Assembly (NCBI GenBank): GCA_023409265.1
Contig: JAEYHZ010000018.1
Coordinates: 1 to 64,000, forward strand
Length of the DNA stretch: 64,000 nt
Direction: 5' to 3'
DNA from: Bacillota bacterium
Lineage (GTDB): Bacteria; Bacillota; Clostridia; Acetivibrionales; DSM-1351
Part shown: piece by piece, positions 25,618 to 35,599 of the stretch
Position numbering within the stretch: position 1 is the stretch's first letter
Layout: the number at the start of each line of letters is the position of its first letter
Notes under the pieces: model-generated
The model's input: only the letters and a program-made list of their open reading frames with translations
What the model was told of the DNA's origin: nothing
The model's database searches: none
Position numbers and translations under genes: made by a program

Positions 25618-25923
25618 ATGCCTGTTAAAAACGTTTCTTTCCTGAACGGTAAAAATGAGGTACTTAGAAGTGTTAAATTTACATCACTGCCAATAAAGGA
25701 ACAGGTGCTTATTAATAAAAGCATTGAGTTTTTTGGTGATCCCGAACCTTGCTTTATTCATCGTAGCGCAGTTCTTAAAAGGCTTCTGGCCGAAATTGAA
25801 AATCATTTGAACAGCCTGGCCGACGGCGGCAGCAGTTACGTCAGGTGCTCAGTGTTTATGGAACGGTTCGGGGATATGATCAACTTCGGAGAGGGTGTAG
25901 AGAGCCTCAAATTTGATTTTTGA
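25618..25923 (+). CDS. Small conserved-looking protein of unknown function
   Basis: A 101-residue soluble protein I do not recognise. It begins MPVKNVSFLNG and contains PCFIHRSAVLKRLLAEIENHL, predicted helical. A GTG at 25606 is possible, but GTGGGGGTG there looks like the ribosome site for the ATG at 25618. It lies 32 bases after the CcdA-like gene and is probably cotranscribed. Two cysteines are present but no CxxC. Confidence 0.6.
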   Translation: MPVKNVSFLNGKNEVLRSVKFTSLPIKEQVLINKSIEFFGDPEPCFIHRSAVLKRLLAEIENHLNSLADGGSSYVRCSVFMERFGDMINFGEGVESLKFDF

Positions 25924-25995
25924 AAAAATCAAAGCTTTGCGAATTATATTTTAGCGTAGTGTGTTAAAAAAATCCATTAAAAGGTGGGAACTTTC

Positions 25996-28299
25996 TTGCG
26001 GACTAAAAAAAACTTTAAGAAAATTCAAATTTTTAAAGGCTTTTTATTATCCTATATACTAATTTTGATTCTTCCGTTTGCTTTTGGCAGTTTCGTTTAT
26101 TTTAAAGCTTTGGGCATAATTGAGAAGGATGCAAAGGATGCCAGAATTTTCATGCTCAAACAGAGCAGTACAATCATAGATAATTATTTGAAGGATTTAA
26201 ACAGAACTACGGTGTCAATGTCCCTTAATCAGAATCTGAATACCCTTATGTACATGAATCAGCCGGGGTACGGATCTTCAGATGTCTACTATCTGAGCCT
26301 GACTCAGAAAGAAATGAAGTATTTTAATACTTCCACTACCTTTGAAAGTAATATTTATGTATTTTTGAAAAAAAGTGATCTGGTTATGACAAAGACAGAT
26401 ACTGTATTTGGTATTAAGGAATACTATTTGACCAACCACTATAATATGCCATATGATACCTGGAATCAGCAGATTCTGAATTCAGTCCATAAAATGGATA
26501 TAGATCCTGAAAATATAATAACAGATCAATCAATTCCGCGAAATGAGAAAAGATATCTTGCCTATGTTCAGACACTGCCCTTAAGCGCACCCGAAAAAAT
26601 GCTGGGTGCCATCGCTGTATTAATTAATGCTGATGACATAAATAAATTACTAATGGCGGTTGATGAGTCCCAAACAGGCTATACCTATATTCTGGATAAG
26701 AATGGTAAAGTAATTACAGGAGTTTCAAATGACAGCCGAAAGGATTTTCCTGCCATATCTATTGACCCCGGCTCAACCAGCGGGTTTTTATTTGAGAAAA
26801 TAGACGGTAAGGAGATGGCGGTAATCTATACGCAATCTCAGTTCAACAAATGGACTTATGTTACGGCACTGCCTACCAAGGTGTTCTGGGATAAGGCCAT
26901 ATACATTAAAAAGGTAATCCTGGCCATAGTGATTATTTCATTGCTGTTAGGTATAGGAATTTCCATTTATCTGACTGGAAGGAACATTCGTCCCATTCAG
27001 GAAACAATGCTTACTTTAAGAAAGGTATTTAAAGGCGAACTCGGAAATGGCAAGAACGAATATGACTTTTTAAAAAATGGTGTAGCAAAATTGATCAATA
27101 CCCATGAGGAAATGAAGAAATCCATGGAAAACCAGGAGATTCTTATGAAGTCCACTTTTATCAGCAGACTTATACATGGTGAGATTAACGATCAGAGTGA
27201 AATTGAAATCCTTTCAGAGCATCTTGGTATCAATCTTACGGGTAAAAAGCATACTGCGGCAATCATTGTTCTTAATCGTTTTTCAAATCTTGTAAACAGG
27301 GAAGCCCTGATTGAACAGGATATTAACAGAGCAATAATTGAAAATGTTATTGAAAAGCATATCGGACTCAACTGCTTCACGCATATCATTGATGCTGATC
27401 AGATTGCGCTGATACTGAACTTTGACACCAATGACGACGGGGAATGCGAAAAAATCATAGAAAACATATTTGATAATGTTAAAAATGAACTGCAGGAGAT
27501 ATTTAATATCAATGTAAATTTTGGTGTTGGAAATCTGTACGAGAAGGTTTCCGATATCAATTTATCTTTCAGTGAGGCCAAAAATACTCTTACAGCTTTT
27601 AATGAGGTCAATACCGACAATTCGATAATATGGTATAAGGATGTTAAAAAGGAGTCCTCAGGCTACTATTATCCTGTAGAACTTGAGCTTCAGCTTATAA
27701 ATATGGCCAAATCAGGAAACAAAACAGATATAGACAGGGTTATGGATATCATATACACCGAAAATTTTGTACAGCGCAGTCTTACAAATTATATGGAGTA
27801 CAACCTTTTCTTTGATATGAGGGGAACTATTATTAAAATAATCGGGGACGTTGGCAGCAAGCTTGATATAAAAGATGTTATAAGCAGTAATTACAGCTCC
27901 ATGGATATAAAAGATATATTTGGTACTATGAAAACGGCTTATTACAGCATATGCAATGAAGCAAAGAACAAGAAAAAGAGCCATAACAGCCAGCTTCTGG
28001 AAAAGCTTGTGGAATATATTCAATCAAACTATTTCTCCTCAGAGGTAAGTGCATGTAATATAGCAGCCCAGTTTAATATATCTGAATCCTATTTCTCACA
28101 GTTTTTTAAAGAGCAAACCGGCGAGACCTTCAGTGACTTCCTTGAAAAGATGCGGATAAACCGGGCCTGTGAACTTTTGACCGAAAAGACAATGTCGGTG
28201 GAAGATACAGCCAGATTGGTAGGATATAACAGTGCCTATACCTTCAGGCGGGCATTCAAAAGGGTAATGGGCGTCCTGCCTACGGAATACAGGGGTTGA
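25996..28299 (+). CDS. Membrane-bound AraC-family sensor-regulator
   Basis: A 767-residue one-component regulator. One membrane segment near the N-terminus (about 18-38), an extracellular sensor domain of about 250 residues (dCache-like), a second membrane segment (about 305-325), a linker and a central GGDEF-like/YesN-type region, then two AraC helix-turn-helix motifs at the C-terminus (VSACNIAAQFNISESYFSQFFKE, VEDTARLVGYNSAYTFRRAFK). Such proteins sense extracellular sugars and switch on the adjacent importer genes. TTG at 25996 follows AAAGGTGGG well; a GTG at 25984 lies inside that site. A terminator separates it from the importer operon at 28501. Confidence 0.85.
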   Translation: MRTKKNFKKIQIFKGFLLSYILILILPFAFGSFVYFKALGIIEKDAKDARIFMLKQSSTIIDNYLKDLNRTTVSMSLNQNLNTLMYMNQPGYGSSDVYYLSLTQKEMKYFNTSTTFESNIYVFLKKSDLVMTKTDTVFGIKEYYLTNHYNMPYDTWNQQILNSVHKMDIDPENIITDQSIPRNEKRYLAYVQTLPLSAPEKMLGAIAVLINADDINKLLMAVDESQTGYTYILDKNGKVITGVSNDSRKDFPAISIDPGSTSGFLFEKIDGKEMAVIYTQSQFNKWTYVTALPTKVFWDKAIYIKKVILAIVIISLLLGIGISIYLTGRNIRPIQETMLTLRKVFKGELGNGKNEYDFLKNGVAKLINTHEEMKKSMENQEILMKSTFISRLIHGEINDQSEIEILSEHLGINLTGKKHTAAIIVLNRFSNLVNREALIEQDINRAIIENVIEKHIGLNCFTHIIDADQIALILNFDTNDDGECEKIIENIFDNVKNELQEIFNINVNFGVGNLYEKVSDINLSFSEAKNTLTAFNEVNTDNSIIWYKDVKKESSGYYYPVELELQLINMAKSGNKTDIDRVMDIIYTENFVQRSLTNYMEYNLFFDMRGTIIKIIGDVGSKLDIKDVISSNYSSMDIKDIFGTMKTAYYSICNEAKNKKKSHNSQLLEKLVEYIQSNYFSSEVSACNIAAQFNISESYFSQFFKEQTGETFSDFLEKMRINRACELLTEKTMSVEDTARLVGYNSAYTFRRAFKRVMGVLPTEYRG

Positions 28300-28304
28300 G
28301 TCAA

Positions 28305-28346
28305 AGGGATGATATGTTTTCTAATGAAATGTATCATCCCTGTTTT
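28305..28346 (+). terminator. Rho-independent terminator
   Basis: agggatgata (28305-28314) pairs perfectly with tatcatccct (28332-28341), followed by GTTTTATTG and a later T-run. It separates the regulator from the importer genes. Confidence 0.75.
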
Positions 28347-28382
28347 ATTGTCTTTTTGTAATTAATACCATATTGCCCTGTT

Positions 28383-28419
28383 TATAATTAAATGTCACAT
28401 CAAAAAAAGAACTGATTCT
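28383..28419 (+). promoter_or_regulatory. 37-nt element upstream of the importer operon (copy A)
   Basis: The segment starts TATAATTAAATGTCACA and ends TGATTCT. It matches 35600-35636, upstream of the surface GH27 gene, at 32 of 37 positions without gaps. No good -35 box lies at the right place before TATAAT, which would suit an activator-dependent promoter or a pure operator for the AraC-type regulator encoded next door. Confidence 0.55.
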
Positions 28420-28500
28420 ATCTATTTTCTTTAAGCCGTTTTAAAATCTCATTGTACTCATCCATACAATAAATAATCAGAATTTTGGGAGGTCCTAAAA

Positions 28501-29463
28501 ATGGCAACATCAGATGCAGTAATTCAAAAAGAAAGGAAAGTTTTAAAACAGCCGGGTGTTAAAAGCAACCTGTCAAAACGTATATTAAAACATTGGCAGC
28601 TTTATCTTTTAATACTGCCATCATTTCTATGCATTATTATATTCAAATATATTCCAATGTATGGAGTTCAGATTGCATTCCGAAATTATCAACCAGCAAA
28701 AGGCTTTATGGGAAGCCCTTGGGTTGGTTTGAAGTATTTTGAGGATTTCTTCAGTTCCTATCAGTTTTCACGTTTGTTAATAAATACTCTTTCAATAAGT
28801 ATTTATTCATTAATTGCATTATTGCCCATACCGGTAATATTGGCACTTTCATTAAATGAAACCAGATGGAGATTTTTTAAAAAATCAGTCCAGACAATCA
28901 CATATGCTCCGTACTTTATATCAACTGTTGTTTTGGTTTCCATAATATTCCAGTTCCTATCACCATACGGTTTATTAAATAATTTACTTGGATTGTTTGG
29001 AATCGGTAAGGTTGATTTAATGGCTAATCCCGCACTCTTTAAATCACTTTATGTGTGGTCGGGTGTGTGGCAGCAGGCAGGTTACTATGCGGTAATTTAT
29101 CTTGCTGCGTTGGCGGGAATAAATAGTGAACTGTATGAAGCAGCTTGGATTGATGGAGCTTCAACCTTCCAAAAGATAATTCATATTGATTTGCCGGGTA
29201 TTTTGCCAACTATAATTATTATTCTTATATTAAATACCGCATCTATTTTGAACGTGGATTATCAAAAGATATTACTTATGCAGAATCAGCTTAATATGGA
29301 AACATCCGATGTAATTTCTACCTATGTATACCGGCAGGGTTTGGTTTCGGTTCAATATAGTTTTTCATCGGCAATAGGATTGTTTAATTCCGTTATTTCA
29401 ATGATTTTGTTTTACGGAGTAAACTTCTTCGCACGTAAATATTCAGAAACCAGCTTGTGGTAG
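28501..29463 (+). CDS. ABC sugar importer permease, LplB type
   Basis: A 320-residue membrane protein with six helices and the permease EAA loop (YEAAWIDGASTFQKIIHIDLPGI, in two pieces around residue 215-235). The start of the fold (PSFLCIIIFKYIPMYGVQIAFRNY) is typical of LplB, permease 1 of importers for complex oligosaccharides. GGGAGG precedes the ATG. First gene of a three-gene importer (LplB, YtcP, LipO types) and under the membrane AraC sensor at 25996 by position. No ATPase gene is present. Confidence 0.88.
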   Translation: MATSDAVIQKERKVLKQPGVKSNLSKRILKHWQLYLLILPSFLCIIIFKYIPMYGVQIAFRNYQPAKGFMGSPWVGLKYFEDFFSSYQFSRLLINTLSISIYSLIALLPIPVILALSLNETRWRFFKKSVQTITYAPYFISTVVLVSIIFQFLSPYGLLNNLLGLFGIGKVDLMANPALFKSLYVWSGVWQQAGYYAVIYLAALAGINSELYEAAWIDGASTFQKIIHIDLPGILPTIIIILILNTASILNVDYQKILLMQNQLNMETSDVISTYVYRQGLVSVQYSFSSAIGLFNSVISMILFYGVNFFARKYSETSLW

Positions 29464-29474
29464 GGGGGAGACAA

Positions 29475-30374
29475 ATGGCAAAGAGTAGACAGATTTTATC
29501 TCATAGTGATAAGGTATTTCATTTTTTTAACAATATATTCCTGATAGTATGCTTTGTGATTGTATTTTTCCCTTTGGCCAATGTGGTAGCTCAGTCCTTC
29601 AGTTCTCCGGCCAGTGTTGTTTCGGGAAAGGTACTGTTTTTACCGGTTAAGCCATCTTTAATAGGCTATAAAAGTATCATGGAAGATAAGGAGTTACTAT
29701 CCGGCTTTCTAAATTCATTTATATATACTTTTTTGGGAACCGTGATCAGTGTTGCATTTACCGTTACAGGCGCATATCCGCTGGCAAGAAAAACTTTTGT
29801 AGGCAAAAAGGTTTTTACATGGATTTTCACATTTACAATGATTTTTAACGGTGGATTAATACCAACCTATCTTTTGGTCAGAGATATGAATATGCTGGAC
29901 ACAATTTGGGCCATGGTATTGCCTAATGCGGTTGCAGTATGGAATCTTTTCATAGCCAGAGCATTTTTCGAAAATACTATACCAGATGGCCTTTACGAGG
30001 CAGCAGAATTAGATGGCTGCAGTGATATAAGAATTTTTACATCAATTGTAATTCCATTGTCAAAACCAATTTTGGCAGTTTTGGTATTATTTTATGCTAT
30101 CGGCATCTGGAACAACTATTTTGACGGGTTGATATATCTTTCAAAATCAACAAAATTTCCTTTACAGCTCGTTCTTAGAAATGTACTTATAAAATCTCAG
30201 ATGCAGACAATTTTACAGGCAAGTTCCGGACAGGATCAGAGCGAAATAATGGCTTTGACCGAAGTAATGAAATATTCAATTATTGTTTTTTCTAGTTTGC
30301 CGGTAATGCTGCTTTATCCGTTTATCCAGAAGTATTTTGTAAAAGGAATTATGATCGGTTCGGTAAAGGGATAA
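29475..30374 (+). CDS. ABC sugar importer permease, YtcP/CUT1 type
   Basis: A 299-residue membrane protein with six helices and the EAA loop (GLYEAAELDGCSDIRIFTSIVIPLSKP, in pieces). The C-terminus FVKGIMIGSVKG is typical of permease 2 in CUT1 importers. ATG 29475 follows GTAGGGGGGAG; a GTG at 29457 overlapping the previous gene lies within that site. It pairs with the LplB-type permease 11 bases upstream. Confidence 0.88.
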   Translation: MAKSRQILSHSDKVFHFFNNIFLIVCFVIVFFPLANVVAQSFSSPASVVSGKVLFLPVKPSLIGYKSIMEDKELLSGFLNSFIYTFLGTVISVAFTVTGAYPLARKTFVGKKVFTWIFTFTMIFNGGLIPTYLLVRDMNMLDTIWAMVLPNAVAVWNLFIARAFFENTIPDGLYEAAELDGCSDIRIFTSIVIPLSKPILAVLVLFYAIGIWNNYFDGLIYLSKSTKFPLQLVLRNVLIKSQMQTILQASSGQDQSEIMALTEVMKYSIIVFSSLPVMLLYPFIQKYFVKGIMIGSVKG

Positions 30375-30389
30375 AGTTTCTTATATAAT

Positions 30390-30400
30390 AAAGGAGGTGG
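30390..30400 (+). promoter_or_regulatory. Orphan strong Shine-Dalgarno in the intergenic leader
   Basis: aaaggaggtgg (30390-30400) is a near-perfect anti-SD match but no start codon with a reasonable frame follows (GTGACTTAA ends after two codons). The actual binding-protein start is 90 bases further on. Such non-coding SD sites can block 5' exonucleases and stabilise mRNA. Confidence 0.4.
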
Positions 30401-30489
30401 TGACTTAAACATATTATTTGATCGGTATGGTTCAAATAATACAAGCAGTAGAATTTTCATTAAAACTAATTTTATTGGGAGGAACATGT

Positions 30490-32193
30490 ATGAGAAAGAA
30501 ATTAGCATTAGTACTGAGCTGCGCTTTAAGTGTATCCGCTATTCTGTCGGCTTGCGGCAGCAATACTCAAACTGCCGGGTCCACATCCGGATCAACGGTT
30601 TCGGCATCTACCAGCGCTGATACAGGACTGTCGGAACCTGGAAAATTTCCGCTTGTAAAAGAAAAGACAACAATAAAAGCCCTGATTGGCTGGGGAACAC
30701 AGACAGATATAAACAAGAACTGGAACACAACAGATTATGAAGAAAAGACAAATGTTCATGTTGAATGGCAGGTAGCTTCAGCCGGTGACTTCAGAGAAAA
30801 ACGTGCGCTGGTAATAGCAAGTGGAGATTTGCCGGACGTATTTTTAAACGGTTATAACGATTTTACAGCTGCAGATGAAATGCAATACGGAAGCCAGGGA
30901 AGCATTATCCCTCTAAACGACATAATTGATAAAAACAGTATTTACTTAAAAAAGATTTTTGATGAAAATCCTTTATACAAGAAAATTGCAACATCACCTG
31001 ATGGAAATATATATTCTATGCCTACATTCTCAGTTTGCTACCACTGTGACTATTCACAAAAGATGTGGGTTAATGTATCCTGGCTCAAAAAGCTGAATAT
31101 GCAAATGCCAACAACTACAGATGAATTTGAGAAAATGCTTATAGCGTTTAAGGAAAAGGATCCCAACGGTAATGGAAAAGCAGATGAAATGCCTTTAATG
31201 ACAACAACAGACGGATGGCATTACCAGTTGGAAGGCTTCTTAATGAATGCATTTGTAAATTGTGATGCTGATACACACCTCTCATTAAACAATGGCAAGA
31301 TTGAAATGACAGCAATAAAACCTGAATTTAAAGAAGGTTTAAAATATTTAAATAAACTGTACAAGGCAAAATTGATTCCACCACAGGCATTTACAACAAA
31401 TGCAACTTCAATGCAGAAACTCAATGAAAGCGGAGACGTAGAAGTTGTTGGAGCAATCCCCGGCGGTGCAAACTATATATTTGCAGGCGGACCTGCCGTA
31501 TCGGACAGATGGAGAGATTATGACATATTACCTCCTATCGCCGGTCCTAACGGTTTCAAATCAGCTCCAAATTATTCAGCAACCAGAGATATTATTACCG
31601 GAGATGTTGCAATATCCAGTGCTGCTAAAGACCCGGCTCTGATAATGAGATGGATTGACTGGATGTACAGTGAGGAAGGAACCTTGTGGCATGATACAAA
31701 CGGCGGCAGAGAAGGTACTGAATACAGAAAGGCTAATGCCGATGAGGTTGGTCTTGACGGAAACCCTGCAAAATGGACTTCACTTAAAGTCAGAAAGCCT
31801 GAAGACAATGTGGTTTGGGAACAGTTCTTCCCAAGCAATATGACAAAAGAATTCAGAGCAGGCTGGAAATCACCTAAGGAATGGAATGTTCCAAATGATT
31901 CACAGGCTCCCGAAGTACAACTGTTCCAGGGATCTAAAGCATATGAGGCCGTTGCTCCAAAAAATGAAGACTCCCTGCCAAACCTCTTTGTAACCAGTGA
32001 CAAGATATCTGATTACACTCGCATAAAGACAGGTATTGACGACTACATCAAGGAATCTGTAGTGAAGTTTATTACTGGAAATATGGATGTTGATAAGGAT
32101 TGGGACAGCTATGTTGCCAAAATGAAGAACATCGGTTTGGACGACTATCTGAACATGGCTCAGGAAGCTTATGATGCTAAATTTAAGAAATAG
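30490..32193 (+). CDS. Extracellular sugar-binding lipoprotein, LipO type
   Basis: A 567-residue solute-binding protein. Signal peptide with lipobox LSAC (Cys21), then a long two-lobed binding protein of the LipO/YtcQ class (about 560 residues, longer than the 430 of classical SBP_1). It serves the two permeases upstream. ATG 30490 follows GGGAGGA; the upstream extension to 30418 has no ribosome site. Neighbouring GH95 and esterase-like genes suggest the ligand is a decorated hemicellulose or glycan fragment, not proven. Confidence 0.87.
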   Translation: MRKKLALVLSCALSVSAILSACGSNTQTAGSTSGSTVSASTSADTGLSEPGKFPLVKEKTTIKALIGWGTQTDINKNWNTTDYEEKTNVHVEWQVASAGDFREKRALVIASGDLPDVFLNGYNDFTAADEMQYGSQGSIIPLNDIIDKNSIYLKKIFDENPLYKKIATSPDGNIYSMPTFSVCYHCDYSQKMWVNVSWLKKLNMQMPTTTDEFEKMLIAFKEKDPNGNGKADEMPLMTTTDGWHYQLEGFLMNAFVNCDADTHLSLNNGKIEMTAIKPEFKEGLKYLNKLYKAKLIPPQAFTTNATSMQKLNESGDVEVVGAIPGGANYIFAGGPAVSDRWRDYDILPPIAGPNGFKSAPNYSATRDIITGDVAISSAAKDPALIMRWIDWMYSEEGTLWHDTNGGREGTEYRKANADEVGLDGNPAKWTSLKVRKPEDNVVWEQFFPSNMTKEFRAGWKSPKEWNVPNDSQAPEVQLFQGSKAYEAVAPKNEDSLPNLFVTSDKISDYTRIKTGIDDYIKESVVKFITGNMDVDKDWDSYVAKMKNIGLDDYLNMAQEAYDAKFKK

Positions 32194-32497
32194 ATAAAGA
32201 AATAATTAAAGAGATAGTTAAAGAAATAGTTAAAGTAAATATTAAAGTAAACGTTAGCAAAAATTAAAGAAATGCCAAGTTAACAGGAATGCTCTCCACT
32301 TTTAAGGAATATTACATGCAATCTTCTTGAAACAGGATTGAGAACATAATAAACCGCTAAAGTGCGGGAGCATTTTGTCAATCTACCTGTTTACCTTAAA
32401 CATTAGTTTTATACAAAATTATATCAGTAATCTACATTTTAATTTTTGGAAAATTATATAAAATTCATATTATTAATTTTTAAAAAGCGAGGAAGTT
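32194..32497 (+). other. 304-base gene-free stretch with a 12-bp tandem repeat
   Basis: After the binding-protein stop, 32195-32254 holds five copies of a 12-base unit near TAAAGAAATAGT, then two degraded copies to about 32276. Further on, ccgc/gcgg (32353-32366) makes a small hairpin. No promoter for the GH95 gene is clear to me and no frame is supported. Confidence 0.5.
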
Positions 32498-34834
32498 ATG
32501 AATCTTAATTCTATCCAGGAAAAAAGTAAAAAGTTAACACTGTGGTATAAACAACCTGCTGTTAAATGGCAGCAGGCATTGCCGCTTGGAAACGGACACA
32601 CGGGTGTTATGGTTTATGGCGGAATAAAGCTTGAACGGATTGAGCTTACCGAAAACACATGCTATTCAGGGGAAGCCTCGGATTATAACAATCAGGAGGG
32701 TGCTGCTCAAGCTGTACCTGAAATAAGAAAGGCATTATTCAAACACGACTATAAAACAGCCGGTGAGTTGTGTGAAAGAATAATAGGCAGAAGATTAAAC
32801 TATGGAACAAACCTCCCTTTTGGAAACCTGCTGATAGATTTTGGACACCCGGCTGATCAAATTTCGGATTACAGAAGGGAATTGCAGCTGGATAATGCCC
32901 TATCGATTGTAAGTTATAAAGCAGATGAGGTTCAGTATTCAAGAGAGTTATTTGTTTCCCATCCTGAAAAAGTTGTGGTAATGCGTCTGTTTTCCAGTGT
33001 ACCCGGGAAACTTTCCTTTAGTGCGGCAATTGACGGTGCAGAAAATCCACATCATGTTCACACTGACGACAATGATTTGGTTTTGGATGGTCACGCATAT
33101 GAAAACATTCATTCCGATGGGAAAACTGGGGTTGCTGTTCATGGAAGATTGCGTGTAATGACAGAAAAAGGTACTTCAACTGCCAGAGGAAACTCAATCA
33201 TTGTATCAGGGGCAGACAGCGCTGTAGTACTTTTAGCCATAGGTACAGACTTTATTGAAAAGGATATCAGGGCTGTATGTAAAGCTCGGATTGATGCTGC
33301 TTCCGGAATAACGTATGAAGTTTTAAGAGATCAGCATATAAGGGATCATCAAAGTCTGTTTAAGAGAGTTGACCTGGAATTTGAATGTGAATCCAGGGAG
33401 GATATGCCAACCGATCAAAGACTTGAGGAAGTGAAAAAAGGTGGGGAAGATCCTGCCCTGACGGCGCTGATGTTTCAGTATGGCAGATATCTTCTGTTGT
33501 CGAGCTCCAGGGAGGATTCACCGCTCCCGGCTCATTTGCAGGGTATCTGGAACGACAACATAGCATGCAGTATGGGATGGACCTGCGATATGCATCTGGA
33601 TGTAAATACTGAGATGAATTACTGGCCGTCTGAAGTGACAAATCTGTCGGAATGTAATGTGCCGCTTTTTAAATGGATTGAAGAAAGGCTTGTTCCATCC
33701 GGACAGAGGACAGCTCAGGTTACATACGGGTTGGAGGGCTGGACTGCACATGTGGTATCCAATGCATGGGGATATACCGCTCCAGGCTGGGCCACCTCAT
33801 GGGGTATCAATGTTACAGGAGGGTTATGGGTGGCAACTCATCTGTGGGAGCATTATTTATACACCGAAGACAGGGAATTTCTGCGCAATATGCTGTATCC
33901 CGTTTATCGTGAGGCATTAAAGTTTTTCCTGAAATACCTGGAAAAAGATCCCGAGAGCGGTTACTATTTATCGGGGCCCTCCATGTCTCCGGAAAACTCC
34001 TTTATGCATGACTGGGAAAATCCTGTAGAATGCTCCAATTCAATGGGAACAGTATGCGATACCGTAATGATACGTGAACTTTTTACTTCTTTTATATCAA
34101 CCTGTGAAATTCTTGGTATACATGATGAGCTGTACAGTGAAACAAAAGAAAAACTTGAAAAATTGCCTCCTTTCAAAATCGGCAGCAGGGGCCAGCTGCA
34201 GGAGTGGTTTTATGATTATGATGAGCCTGACCCGCATCACCGTCATACAGCTCACCTTCTGTCTGTTTTCCCATATTGGCAGGTGAGCCCTGAAACAACA
34301 CCTGAACTGGCAATGGCTGCAAAGGTAAGTATAAGAAGACGCACCACTCCATCCTGGAGATGGGAGGATACAGGCTGGGCAAGAGCTATGCTTATACTAT
34401 ATTCGGCAAGGCTGCTTGAACCGGAGGAAACCTATCAGCACATACTTGCTTTCCAGAGAGGGCTTACCAATGACAACCTGCTTTCCTTCTGCCCTCCAGG
34501 AGCCGGTGCCGAAACAAATGTTTATGAGATGGACGGAACTACGGGTCTCTGCAGTGGAATAGCAGAATCACTGCTCCAGAGTCACAATAACATTATCAGT
34601 ATATTGCCTGCATTGCCTGAAAAGTGGGGAACAGGATATGTAAAAGGACTAAAGGCCAGAGGCGGGTTTACTGTTGGTATCAGTTGGAAGGACAAGGAGC
34701 TTGTAAGTATTGAATTGGAAGCCCGGAAGGACACTATTTGTACACTGAAATACAAAGGTAAAAAAATCAATTTACCTCTACTTAAAGGAGAAAGGTATCT
34801 GTTGGACAGAAGCTTTAAAGTGATGACAAGGTAA
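32498..34834 (+). CDS. GH95 glycosidase (alpha-L-fucosidase or alpha-L-galactosidase)
   Basis: A 778-residue protein without a signal peptide, so it acts in the cytoplasm on imported oligosaccharides. GH95 features: N-terminal LPLGNGHTGVMVYGG, the DVNTEMNYWPSEV region (about 367-380) with the Asn pair, SPENS (about 497-502) containing the candidate acid, and EMDGTTGLCSGIAESLL (about 676-692) with the conserved Asp. It hydrolyses terminal alpha-1,2-fucose or alpha-L-galactose, for example on xyloglucan. The neighbouring LipO-type importer is the probable supplier. Weak AAGCGAGG ribosome site. Confidence 0.88.
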   Translation: MNLNSIQEKSKKLTLWYKQPAVKWQQALPLGNGHTGVMVYGGIKLERIELTENTCYSGEASDYNNQEGAAQAVPEIRKALFKHDYKTAGELCERIIGRRLNYGTNLPFGNLLIDFGHPADQISDYRRELQLDNALSIVSYKADEVQYSRELFVSHPEKVVVMRLFSSVPGKLSFSAAIDGAENPHHVHTDDNDLVLDGHAYENIHSDGKTGVAVHGRLRVMTEKGTSTARGNSIIVSGADSAVVLLAIGTDFIEKDIRAVCKARIDAASGITYEVLRDQHIRDHQSLFKRVDLEFECESREDMPTDQRLEEVKKGGEDPALTALMFQYGRYLLLSSSREDSPLPAHLQGIWNDNIACSMGWTCDMHLDVNTEMNYWPSEVTNLSECNVPLFKWIEERLVPSGQRTAQVTYGLEGWTAHVVSNAWGYTAPGWATSWGINVTGGLWVATHLWEHYLYTEDREFLRNMLYPVYREALKFFLKYLEKDPESGYYLSGPSMSPENSFMHDWENPVECSNSMGTVCDTVMIRELFTSFISTCEILGIHDELYSETKEKLEKLPPFKIGSRGQLQEWFYDYDEPDPHHRHTAHLLSVFPYWQVSPETTPELAMAAKVSIRRRTTPSWRWEDTGWARAMLILYSARLLEPEETYQHILAFQRGLTNDNLLSFCPPGAGAETNVYEMDGTTGLCSGIAESLLQSHNNIISILPALPEKWGTGYVKGLKARGGFTVGISWKDKELVSIELEARKDTICTLKYKGKKINLPLLKGERYLLDRSFKVMTR

Positions 34835-34930
34835 CCTGACGTGTTGTACTTTCACTTCGGTTGAAAATCGGAGCCTGCCTGCCCGGGTAATACAGACTAC
34901 TAACTATGAGTATGAAAGGATGAGAACATT

Positions 34931-35539
34931 ATGGCAGTACTTGAAACATATGAATGGTGTGATTTCTGGTGGGAAAAAACAGATTGTTATGATAAACCAA
35001 GGGTGTTACTGATTGGCGACTCAATTACCAGGGCATACAGGCCAAAAGTTAACGAACTCCTTAAGGAGGCAGCATATGTAGATATGCTTGCAACCTCCAA
35101 GGCTGTTGATAATCCGTCTTTGATGCATGAGATAGGGTATATCCTGTCCCACCGGGACTTCAGGTATAAAGTTATACATTTCAATAATGGAATACATGGG
35201 CTGCACCTGTCAGACCAGGAATACCAAAAGGGTTTGGAGGAGGTTGTCAGATACATTATTGATAATTGCGGAGAAGCCGGGGTTATTTTGACTCTTTCCA
35301 CGCCGGTCACTGTTGAAGGAAGAAAAGATGTTATTAATACCCAGCTTACTGGGAAGCTGCTTGGTAGAAATAACATCATGAGATCCATAGGAAATAAATA
35401 TAACCTTCCAATAGACGACTTGTATACACCCATGTTTGGAAAGAGTGGGTACAGGGCTGAGGATGGCCTTCATTACAACGATGAAGGTGAAAACGTTCAG
35501 GCAAAATTGGTGGCAGGAAAGGTTATGGAATTCCTTTAA
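34931..35539 (+). CDS. SGNH/GDSL hydrolase, probably carbohydrate esterase
   Basis: A 202-residue esterase fold. Block I LLIGDSITR contains the nucleophile Ser, block III is HFNNGIHG (Asn and Gly for the oxyanion hole), and block V DGLHYNDEG has the Asp and His. No signal peptide. It is 96 bases after the GH95 gene and follows it in the same direction. A cytoplasmic acetyl-esterase acting on imported, acetylated oligosaccharides is a plausible role, by context only. Confidence 0.82.
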   Translation: MAVLETYEWCDFWWEKTDCYDKPRVLLIGDSITRAYRPKVNELLKEAAYVDMLATSKAVDNPSLMHEIGYILSHRDFRYKVIHFNNGIHGLHLSDQEYQKGLEEVVRYIIDNCGEAGVILTLSTPVTVEGRKDVINTQLTGKLLGRNNIMRSIGNKYNLPIDDLYTPMFGKSGYRAEDGLHYNDEGENVQAKLVAGKVMEFL

Positions 35540-35599
35540 TGCTGTTTTAGCAATAAAAGTCCCTCATAAAAAAAATTGTACCTTAAAAAATTTGCTTTA

